From positions 1 to 7,800 of the forward strand of contig CAMDCC010000136.1 in NCBI GenBank assembly GCA_945889545.1: 7,800 nucleotides of DNA, written 5' to 3'. The position numbers and the translations under genes were made by a program. The stretch comes from Bifidobacterium breve (GTDB taxonomy: Bacteria; Actinomycetota; Acidimicrobiia; IMCC26256; PALSA-555). The notes under the pieces were generated by a model, which did no database searches, was not told the DNA's origin, and saw only the letters and a list, made by a program, of their open reading frames with translations. Shown here piece after piece: positions 1 through 6,418 of this stretch; within the stretch, counting starts at the first letter, position 1; the number at the start of each line of letters is the position of its first letter.

Positions 1-1249
1 CCGAGGCGGCATCGTCGAGTGTTCGACGCACGACCGCTCGTCCGGTGGCGCCAGACACCACGGTTCGCCACAACTCGTCACCAGCACCGGCGCCGGCAAG
101 CGCGAGCTCTTCGGCGTCAGGGGCAATCAGGTCGAGACACCGCGCCACATCGAATGCCACTCCTTCGACGATCGACCGACACAGCTCGGCTGGACCGTGC
201 GCGTCGGTCAGTCCCAGGAACGCTGCATGCACATCGGAACGCCACCACGGTGCGCGGGCTCCGGCGAGCCAGGGGAGTGCGAACGCGCCATTCGCGCCGG
301 GCGGCACGGCGGCTGCGGCTGTAAGCAGCTCGTCGTGCGATCGACCGGTCAGGCGCACCAGCCATCCCAACGCTGCACCGGCGGCCGACATGCCTGCCTC
401 GACCACGAAGCCACCGAGCGCGCCGCGCGACACCTGCGCAGTTGTTGGCAGTGCGTCAACGGGACCGCCATGCGGCACCGACACGTTTGCGGTGGTGCCC
501 CACGACACCATCGGCGCGCGCGGCGATGCGCCCACGCCGAGCACTTCGCACGCACGGTCACCGGCGCCGATCACCACCCGCACACCGGCGGGCAAACCCA
601 AGTCGCGCGCCACGTCCGCGAGCACCTCGCCGACGATGTGCGACGCGGGCACGATCTCGGGGAGTCGCTCCCGATAGCGCTGCACGGATTCGGGTAACCA
701 CCAGCCGCCGAGCGCGCACAGGCCAGTCCGCGAGGCAAGTGTCTCGTCGGTCACGACAACACCCGTGAGTCGAGCCACCACGAAGTCGCGCGGGGCAAGG
801 ATCCAGCGCGCCGTTCCAAACATGTTGGTCTCGTTCTCGACGAGCCAGGCCAGCTTTGCGGTGTGTGAACCCGCGGTTGCCATTACGCCGGTGGTGGCGC
901 GGAACACGTTGGGGTCACCCAACTCGGCAACTTGCTCCTCGGCGCGCGCGTCGGACCACAGGATCCCGGGACCGAGGGGTTCGAGCTGCTCGTCGAACAC
1001 TGCGAACGTCTCGCGTGCCGCGGCGAATCCGAGTGCCTCCACGGCCGCGAACTCGGCCGGTGCGGCGCTCCGCACTTCGGCGCACGCGGCGCGCACCGAT
1101 TCCCACCACTCGCGCGCGTCCTGCTCGGCTCGACCGGGCGCCGGATGCGTGGTCATCAACGGCGCTCGCGCGAGCGCGACCATCCCGTCGTCGGACCACA
1201 GCGCGGCCTTGGTGGCGCTGGTGCCGAGGTCGAGAGTGAGAACGGTCAC
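1..1249 (-). CDS. FGGY-family carbohydrate kinase (xylulokinase-like), 3' end cut off
   Basis: Predicted ATP-dependent kinase of a sugar or polyol, cytoplasmic. The visible 416 codons are open without a stop and run off the left edge. FGGY xylulokinases are usually about 480-510 residues, so roughly 70-100 C-terminal residues are missing. The N-terminus reads LTLDLGTSATKAA (residues 4-16), the first phosphate-binding motif of the actin-like fold. Further family marks are EQDAREWWES, WSDARA, APRDFVVARLTG, IGAGDRACEVLG, SWGTTANVSVP and LPWLAGARAPWW. Asp231 in GAGDRA sits where the family's catalytic base lies (near 233 in E. coli xylulokinase). The GTG start at 1249 is chosen because translation opens directly with the conserved motif and because GTGA overlaps the stop of the upstream dehydrogenase by 4 bases, implying translational coupling. 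Family assignment is firm. The substrate (xylulose, gluconate, glycerol, erythritol or other) cannot be read from sequence alone. Confidence 0.93.
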   Translation of the reverse strand, partial: MTVLTLDLGTSATKAALWSDDGMVALARAPLMTTHPAPGRAEQDAREWWESVRAACAEVRSAAPAEFAAVEALGFAAARETFAVFDEQLEPLGPGILWSDARAEEQVAELGDPNVFRATTGVMATAGSHTAKLAWLVENETNMFGTARWILAPRDFVVARLTGVVVTDETLASRTGLCALGGWWLPESVQRYRERLPEIVPASHIVGEVLADVARDLGLPAGVRVVIGAGDRACEVLGVGASPRAPMVSWGTTANVSVPHGGPVDALPTTAQVSRGALGGFVVEAGMSAAGAALGWLVRLTGRSHDELLTAAAAVPPGANGAFALPWLAGARAPWWRSDVHAAFLGLTDAHGPAELCRSIVEGVAFDVARCLDLIAPDAEELALAGAGAGDELWRTVVSGATGRAVVRRTLDDAAS

Positions 1250-2130
1250 ATGCCGGCGAGCTGGCGCACGACCTTGGTGAGCGCCGAGAAGTCCTCGCGC
1301 CCGTAGCCCGCGGCGCTCGTTGCGCTCAGCACTTGGCGGACGAGTCCCGACGTGAAGAGCGGAAGGCGCTCCTTGGCGGCATGGCCGATCGCGAGGTCGA
1401 GGTCCTTGGCCATGAGGTCGGTCATGAATCCAGGTGCCCAGCCGTTCGATGCCGGGCTCTCCGGCACCACACCCTCGGCCGGGAGTCGCGTGCGGACCGC
1501 CACGCAGTCGCCAGAGGAATGGGTGAGCACTTCGTAGAGCTTCGAGAGATCCACGCCCGCCTTCGTGGCCATCACCGTGGCTTCGGCGGTCGCGAGCATC
1601 TGCGCCGCGTAGATGAGGTTGTTACAGAGCTTGACGACCTGTCCCATGCCGGGGCCACCCACGTGCACGATCAGGCCAGCGAACGGATCGAGTGCGGGCC
1701 GGGTGGCGTCGAGCACGGCGGCGTCGCCGCCGACCATGAGCGTGAGTGTGCCCTTTTGGGCGCCGACCGTGCCACCGGAGAGCGGCGCTTCGAGGTATCG
1801 CGCGCCGGTCGCCGTCACGCGTTCGTGTTGCGCGCGCTCGACTGCCGGATCGATCGTCGATGTGTCGACGAGGGTGATGGTCGGTCCGAGTGCGGGGAGC
1901 ACTGCATCAATGATCTCGACGACCTCGGGGGAGTTCGGCACGCACAGGATGGTGACCTCGCTCGCTTCGACGACCGCGCGCGGTCCGTCGCCTTCGCTTG
2001 CGCCGAAGCCGATCGCCGCGTCGATCGGCCCGCGACTGCGCGACGCGACCGTGACCTCATGACCCGCCTCGATGAGATGACGCGTCATCGGAAGACCCAT
2101 CGCGCCGAGCCCGATGAAACCGATTTGCAT
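1246..2130 (-). CDS. NAD(P)-dependent beta-hydroxyacid dehydrogenase (3-hydroxyisobutyrate dehydrogenase family)
   Basis: A 294-residue cytoplasmic oxidoreductase, the usual length for the family, which oxidises 3-hydroxyacids or reduces their semialdehydes. The N-terminal Rossmann fold begins MQIGFIGLGAMGLPM with GLGAMG at residues 7-12. DTSTIDP lies at 89-95, the substrate-binding EAPLSGG at 114-120, and GQVVKLCNN at 163-171 holds the expected catalytic Lys167. MAKDL near the C-terminus is also typical. The second beta strand ends in Ser30-Arg31 instead of an acidic residue, which in this family suggests NADP(H) preference (inference). The ATG at 2130 is chosen over longer forms because it starts exactly at the Rossmann strand and has AGGAGG 8 bases upstream. 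It is the first gene of a leftward operon and overlaps the kinase gene by 4 bases. Candidate substrates are 3-hydroxyisobutyrate, tartronate semialdehyde, a 4-carbon sugar acid or a related compound; the adjoining sugar kinase argues against simple valine catabolism. Confidence 0.93.
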   Translation of the reverse strand: MQIGFIGLGAMGLPMTRHLIEAGHEVTVASRSRGPIDAAIGFGASEGDGPRAVVEASEVTILCVPNSPEVVEIIDAVLPALGPTITLVDTSTIDPAVERAQHERVTATGARYLEAPLSGGTVGAQKGTLTLMVGGDAAVLDATRPALDPFAGLIVHVGGPGMGQVVKLCNNLIYAAQMLATAEATVMATKAGVDLSKLYEVLTHSSGDCVAVRTRLPAEGVVPESPASNGWAPGFMTDLMAKDLDLAIGHAAKERLPLFTSGLVRQVLSATSAAGYGREDFSALTKVVRQLAGM

Positions 2131-2182
2131 GTGTTGTTCCTCCTGCTCGGACGACCGGCCGCACGCTACCGTGAGCGCCCTC
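2131..2182. promoter_or_regulatory. Divergent promoter region with small inverted repeat
   Basis: This 52-base spacer must hold the promoters of both the leftward dehydrogenase-kinase operon and the rightward transporter operon. CACG-N4-CGTG at 2162-2173 is a short perfect inverted repeat. It overlaps two back-to-back actinobacterial -10-like hexamers of the TANNNT form: TACCGT at 2167-2172 on the plus strand and TAGCGT at 2168-2163 on the minus strand. No convincing -35 element is seen for either. The plus-strand gene lacks a Shine-Dalgarno site, so a transcript starting close to its ATG (leaderless or nearly so) is possible. A regulator bound at the repeat would block both promoters. The location is firm by arrangement of the genes; the individual elements are weak predictions. 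Confidence 0.45.
2139..2144 (-). promoter_or_regulatory. Shine-Dalgarno site of the hydroxyacid dehydrogenase
   Basis: The minus strand reads AGGAGG with 8 bases before the ATG at 2130. This is the strongest ribosome-binding site in the window and it fixes the dehydrogenase start against longer readings. Confidence 0.85.
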
Positions 2183-4432
2183 ATGGCCGACGGGGACACC
2201 GGCACCACCGCCGCGGCAGACGCTCCGAGCGAACCGCTGCTGTCGTTCGCAGTTCCCGACGACCTGTTGCGCGAGGCCGTCGCGGCAAGCAACGCGCAAG
2301 ACTTGGTGGCCGACCTCCAGCTCATGCCGGGCGTCGGGGAGGGCAAACCGCCGCCGATCCTCTCGATCTTGCGGGGGTACGGATGGGCGCCCGTCACCTA
2401 CCTCACGATGGCGGCGTTCGCGGTCGGAATGGTCGACAGCGGCTTGGGTGTCCTCGCACCCGACATCCAGCGGTCGTTCAACATCAACGACGCTGAGCTG
2501 GGCGCGGCGATCTTCGCGGCGTCAGCCGCGCAGATCGGCGTTGGGCTGCCCGTCGCACTCGCGAGTGACCGGGGGAGTCGCGTCAGGGTCGCGGCGATCT
2601 GTCTCCTGATCTTCGCGATCTCCGTACCGTTCCAAGGACTTGTCGAGAGCATCTGGCTCTTTGCGCTGCTCGGCATCATCTCGTCGTTTGGCAAGGCCCC
2701 GAACAACACCACCCACCTTTCGTATCTCTCCGACTTCTATCCACCAGAAGCCAGAGCGCGCGTCGCTGCGCTGCAACGAGGGCACGAACCCGTTGCGCGA
2801 ACGCTGGGCGTCGCGATCATGGGCGGTGTCGCCGAGGTCACCGGGTCCTGGCGGTGGGCGACGTTGCTCGCGCTGTTGGGCATCCCGATCGCTGGGCTGA
2901 TCCTGCGGTTGAAGGAACCGAAGAAGGGGCAGCACGAGTCGAGCCACATCCTCGAGGCATCGGGGCTGGACATCGGCGAGAACCCCGAGGGCACGCCGCG
3001 CGTCTTGCTCGGTTCGGCCGTGCAACGGTTGCTGCGCGTCCGCAGCCTCTACTTCCAGCTCATGGCCGTTGCCGTGCTCGGCTTCGTCGGTCTCGGCATT
3101 CCGCTCTTCGGGTCGCTGTACCTCGACCGCGAGTGGGATCTGGGCACAGGAGAGCGGGCGACCGTCTACACGATCATCGGTGTTTCGGCGTTCCTGATCA
3201 TCCCCGTTGCCGGCTTCGTCGGCGACCGAATGTTCCGAAGGCGGCCCGAGTCGGTGCTCTACCTTGGTGGCGGGTGCCTGATTGCGTTCGGCATCATCTA
3301 CGTGGGCTCGCTCTACGCACCGGAGCTCTGGATGGTGGTGCTCGGCTGGTTCCTGGCCGAGTGCACGCTGGCACCGCTCGGAACCGCGATCTTCCAAACC
3401 GTGGCCGCCACCGTGCCGGCCGAGATGCGCACGCTCGGATTCGCGCTCTTCGGCGTGTACGGACTGGTCATCGGTGGGTTTGCCGGCGCCGTGATCCTCG
3501 GCGCGATCAGCGGCGCAGCCGGGCATGCCGACGGCCCGCGCGTCGCGCTCACCACGATGGCGCCGGTGTGCGCGCTCGGCGGACTGCTCCTAATGGGGGG
3601 CGCGCGTTGGGTGCGACGCGACATCACGTTGGTGATCGAGGATGTGCTCGAACGCTACGAAGAGGGGCAGCGTCGAAAGGCCGGGGGTGCGATCCCCGCA
3701 CTCCAGATCCACAACCTCGACTTCGCGTACGGCACCCAGCAGGTGCTCTTCGACATCGACCTCGAGGTCGCCGAAGGCGAGATCGCTGCACTGCTCGGCA
3801 CGAACGGTGCGGGCAAGAGCACGTTGCTGCGGGCCGTCTCCAGCCTCGAGCATCCGACGCGCGGGACGATCCGCTTGTTCGGCGCGTCGAGCACGTGGCT
3901 CGAAGCCGAGCAAGTGCTGAGCTTGGGATGCGGGATGCTTGTAGGCGGCCGGATGACCTTCCCGTCGCTCACGGTTCGCGAGAACCTCCGTCTCGCCGCG
4001 TTCTCGTTCCGCAAAGACAAGGCGCGCGCCCGCGCTGCAACCGACGAGGCACTTGAGGCGTTTCCCGCACTCGAGGCCCGGCTCGACAACCTCGCCGGTG
4101 CACTCTCGGGCGGTGAGCAACAGATGTTGGCGCTGGCGCGCGTATTGCTCACGCGACCGCGCCTGTTGTTGATCGACGAGCTCACCCTCGGTCTCGCGCC
4201 GAAGATGGTGGAGGACCTCATCGGCATCGTGCGCCGGGTGAACGCCGAGGGTACGACCGTGCTCCTGGTGGAGCAGAGCGTGAACCTCGCGCTCAGCCTC
4301 GCGGACCACTCCTTCTTCATCGAGCGGGGCGAGATCCGATTCGACGGTCGCACCTCCGACCTGCTGGCTCGCGACGACTTGCTGCGGCCGGTGTTCCTGG
4401 CCTCGGTTGATCTCACCACCCCCACTCCCTGA
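2183..4432 (+). CDS. MFS transporter fused to LivF-type ABC ATPase
   Basis: A 749-residue two-part protein. Residues 1-68 are a hydrophilic, presumably cytoplasmic extension. Residues about 70-475 are hydrophobic with about twelve predicted membrane segments and MFS traits: a motif-A-like ALASDRGSRVRV at 125-136 after segment 2, SDFYPPEARARV at 183-194 after segment 4, a charged central loop at about 244-288, and a second motif-A-like GDRMFRRR at 347-354. A linker (about 478-503) leads into a LivF-like ATPase: Walker A GTNGAGKST at 539-547, FPSLTVRENL at 593-602, signature LSGGEQQ at 641-647, Walker B LLLIDE at 661-666, LGLAPKM and VEQ at 696-698. Gln698 replaces the switch His, as is usual for LivF. 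LivF's usual VPEGR is LVGGR here, and DEP is DEL. The reading frame is continuous, so this is a true fusion. ATG 2183 is preferred. GTG 2171 is an alternative and neither has a clear Shine-Dalgarno. It probably serves as the LivF subunit for the downstream LivHM/LivG; the cargo of the MFS part is unknown. Confidence 0.9.
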   Translation: MADGDTGTTAAADAPSEPLLSFAVPDDLLREAVAASNAQDLVADLQLMPGVGEGKPPPILSILRGYGWAPVTYLTMAAFAVGMVDSGLGVLAPDIQRSFNINDAELGAAIFAASAAQIGVGLPVALASDRGSRVRVAAICLLIFAISVPFQGLVESIWLFALLGIISSFGKAPNNTTHLSYLSDFYPPEARARVAALQRGHEPVARTLGVAIMGGVAEVTGSWRWATLLALLGIPIAGLILRLKEPKKGQHESSHILEASGLDIGENPEGTPRVLLGSAVQRLLRVRSLYFQLMAVAVLGFVGLGIPLFGSLYLDREWDLGTGERATVYTIIGVSAFLIIPVAGFVGDRMFRRRPESVLYLGGGCLIAFGIIYVGSLYAPELWMVVLGWFLAECTLAPLGTAIFQTVAATVPAEMRTLGFALFGVYGLVIGGFAGAVILGAISGAAGHADGPRVALTTMAPVCALGGLLLMGGARWVRRDITLVIEDVLERYEEGQRRKAGGAIPALQIHNLDFAYGTQQVLFDIDLEVAEGEIAALLGTNGAGKSTLLRAVSSLEHPTRGTIRLFGASSTWLEAEQVLSLGCGMLVGGRMTFPSLTVRENLRLAAFSFRKDKARARAATDEALEAFPALEARLDNLAGALSGGEQQMLALARVLLTRPRLLLIDELTLGLAPKMVEDLIGIVRRVNAEGTTVLLVEQSVNLALSLADHSFFIERGEIRFDGRTSDLLARDDLLRPVFLASVDLTTPTP

Positions 4433-4441
4433 TCGCGCCCG

Positions 4442-6418
4442 ATGGCCGAGTTCACCTTCCTCTCACTGCACTTCGACACCTTCTCGATCATCCAGGGCTT
4501 CATCCAGGGACTGCTCTACGGGCTCCTCGCGCTCGGCCTCGTGCTCGTGTACCGCACGAGCCGCGTCATCAACTTCGCCCACGGTCAGCTCGGCGTTGTC
4601 CTCGCTGTGCTCCTGCTCAAGCTCACCGATCAGTTGAAGATCCCGTATCTCCCGTCGCTGGTGTTCTGCCTCGCGTTGGCCGCGGGACTGGGCGCAGTGT
4701 GCGAGCTCGTGCTGCGGCGGTTGTTCAAGCGGCCACGCGTGCTGATGATGGTGGCCACGATTGGGCTCTCGCAGGTGCTCTACCTGCTGACGCTGTTGCC
4801 ATTCGTGTCACCCAAGAACCTGTTCGTGCCGTATCCCGTGCCGATCAACGCCGAGATCGACAACGTGGCCGGCGGCACGCTGCAAGGCGGCGACCTCACG
4901 ATCTTGATCGTGGCGCCGCTCGTTGCGATGAGCTTGGCGCTCTTCCTGCGCTTCTCGCCCTGGGGGCTCGCAATGCGGGCGATGGCCGAGAACACGGATT
5001 CCGCGCGCCTCTCGGGCGTCTGGGTGCGGCGCATGTCGACGCTCGCATGGGCGATGGCCGGACTGCTGTCGGCGATCACGGCGATCCTGGCGTCGCCGAG
5101 CCAATCGTCGGCCCTGAAGGAAGCCCTGCCGCCCGGCTTGTTGCTGCGCGCCCTCGCGGCCGCGCTCATCGGCTCGATGGCCAGCTACACCGTGGCCTTC
5201 ATCGCCGCGATCGCGATCGGGATCGTCGAGCAGATCGCCACCTTCAACCTGGTGACCGACCTCAACAGCACGGCGTACATCACGCTCGGCCTCTTCGTCC
5301 TGATCCTGCTGGTGTTGCTCCTGCAAGTCGGGCGGTTGCGGCGCGACCCGAGGACCGAGGAACGCTCGTCGTGGGCAGTGGGCAGCGAATCGGGCCGGGC
5401 TTCGATGGCCACGACTCGTCGATGGGTTGGGCGCAGCGGGGTCGCCGCCGCGTTCGCGGTCGCGGTGTTCCTACCGCGCGTCGTCTCGGAGGGCCGCGCC
5501 CTCACGTTGTCGCAGGTGTTCATCTACTCGGTCATCGCACTTTCGATGGTGGTGCTCACCGGGTGGGCGGGGCAGGTCTCGCTCGGACAGTTCGGGCTCG
5601 TGGCCGTGGGGGCGATCGTGGCCGCGCGCCTTCCCGATTGGCCGCTGCTCCTGGTGCTTCTCACTGCCGGTGTGATCACCGCGCTGGTGGCGGTGGTCAT
5701 CGGCTTGCCTGCGTTGCGTATCCGGGGTGTGTATCTCGCGGTGACCACGCTCGGCTTCGCGCTCTTCATGCAAGTCACCGTGCTGCCCACACCGTGTTGG
5801 ACGTTGCCGTTCACCAATACGCAAGTGTGCACAGGGCTCCCCGACAAGTACTCGACGTTGCTGGAGCGCCCGACCCTGTTCGGGCTCGATCTGACCAACG
5901 AACGCGATTATGCCTACTTCGCGCTCGGTGTGCTGCTCGTCGCGTTGTTCGTGGTGCGCACGTGGCGTGATCGTGGTATCGCCCGGCGCTTGGTGGCTGT
6001 GCGCGACAACGAGGTGGCGGCCGCGGCGATGGGGATTCCGGTGGTGCGTACGAAATTGCTCGCGTTCGCATTGTCGGGCTTCATGGCTGGCGTCGCGGGT
6101 GTGTGCTTCGCGCTCGCGCAGCAGCGCATCTCGCCGGCGGAGAGCTTCGGCCCAAAGGAGTCGATCCTGGTGCTCTCGATGGCGGTGGTCGGTGGCCTCG
6201 GCTCGGTACCGGGGGCGGTGCTCGCGGCGGTCTACCTCGTCGGGTTGCCGTTCGTGCTCGGCTCGACGGGCACCGTGCAGTTCATCACCAGCGGCTTCGG
6301 GGTACTCGCCTTCTTGCTGTATCTCCCGGGTGGGCTCGGTGCGGTTGCCGCGCGCGCCGGTGACGGTGTCGCGGGCCTGATCGATCGACGAAGGGGACGA
6401 ACGGGAGTGAACGCATGA
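4442..6418 (+). CDS. livHM: Fused LivH-LivM permease of a HAAT-family ABC importer
   Basis: A 658-residue membrane protein joining both permease halves that most bacteria encode separately. The LivH part (about 12-297) has VINFAHGQL at 42-50 and the ATPase-coupling stretch GLAMRAMAENTDSARLSGV at 175-193. A polar, charged linker (about 298-332) follows. The LivM part (about 333-640) has GWAGQVSLGQFGL at 374-386, the second coupling stretch RRLVAVRDNEVAAAAMGI at 515-532, and VVGGLGSVPGAVLAA at 582-596. A loop in the LivM half carries Cys452 and Cys463, a possible extracytoplasmic disulfide pair. The ATG lies 9 bases after the stop of the MFS-ATPase gene and in the same frame, with no recognisable Shine-Dalgarno, so termination-reinitiation is likely. 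Its own stop overlaps the LivG start as ATGA. An internal ATG at 5405, in the linker, could be a relic of a once separate livM. Substrate specificity (branched-chain amino acids, amides, urea or organic acids) is not determined. Confidence 0.95.
   Translation: MAEFTFLSLHFDTFSIIQGFIQGLLYGLLALGLVLVYRTSRVINFAHGQLGVVLAVLLLKLTDQLKIPYLPSLVFCLALAAGLGAVCELVLRRLFKRPRVLMMVATIGLSQVLYLLTLLPFVSPKNLFVPYPVPINAEIDNVAGGTLQGGDLTILIVAPLVAMSLALFLRFSPWGLAMRAMAENTDSARLSGVWVRRMSTLAWAMAGLLSAITAILASPSQSSALKEALPPGLLLRALAAALIGSMASYTVAFIAAIAIGIVEQIATFNLVTDLNSTAYITLGLFVLILLVLLLQVGRLRRDPRTEERSSWAVGSESGRASMATTRRWVGRSGVAAAFAVAVFLPRVVSEGRALTLSQVFIYSVIALSMVVLTGWAGQVSLGQFGLVAVGAIVAARLPDWPLLLVLLTAGVITALVAVVIGLPALRIRGVYLAVTTLGFALFMQVTVLPTPCWTLPFTNTQVCTGLPDKYSTLLERPTLFGLDLTNERDYAYFALGVLLVALFVVRTWRDRGIARRLVAVRDNEVAAAAMGIPVVRTKLLAFALSGFMAGVAGVCFALAQQRISPAESFGPKESILVLSMAVVGGLGSVPGAVLAAVYLVGLPFVLGSTGTVQFITSGFGVLAFLLYLPGGLGAVAARAGDGVAGLIDRRRGRTGVNA
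6403..6407 (+). promoter_or_regulatory. Probable ribosome-binding site of livG
   Basis: GGGAG lies 7 bases before the ATG at 6415, inside the 3' end of the livHM gene. It supports this start together with the ATGA overlap. Confidence 0.55.

Noticed and set aside
45..1280. Plus-strand open frames opposite the kinase gene
   Set aside because: Low-complexity Arg/Ala/Ser/Thr-rich translations antisense to a continuous FGGY kinase frame with conserved motifs throughout.
2114..2182. Upstream ATG at 2114 extending the MFS-ATPase gene by 23 residues
   Set aside because: It would overlap the dehydrogenase start and consume the only divergent promoter space, and the added residues are Cys-rich and unlike the rest. 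ATG 2183 (or GTG 2171) is more likely.
1333..2496. Long plus-strand open frame opposite the dehydrogenase gene
   Set aside because: It is Arg/His-rich, lacks recognisable motifs and is antisense to a clear, well-started dehydrogenase. High GC content produces such stop-free shadows.
3600..3720. The MFS-ATPase fusion as a missed stop or sequencing artefact at the junction
   Set aside because: The frame is continuous through the linker with sensible polar residues. An artefact would require loss of both a stop and a start, though the read data were not available to check.
2522..4503. Several minus-strand open frames opposite the MFS-ATPase gene
   Set aside because: Their translations are Arg/Glu/Gln/His- or Ser/Arg-rich with no hydrophobic or catalytic motifs, while the plus strand encodes a fully conserved protein.
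2854..5970. Alternative plus-strand open frames inside the fusion and permease genes
   Set aside because: Frame-shifted shadows rich in Arg/Ala; the real frames carry the membrane segments and ATPase motifs without interruption.
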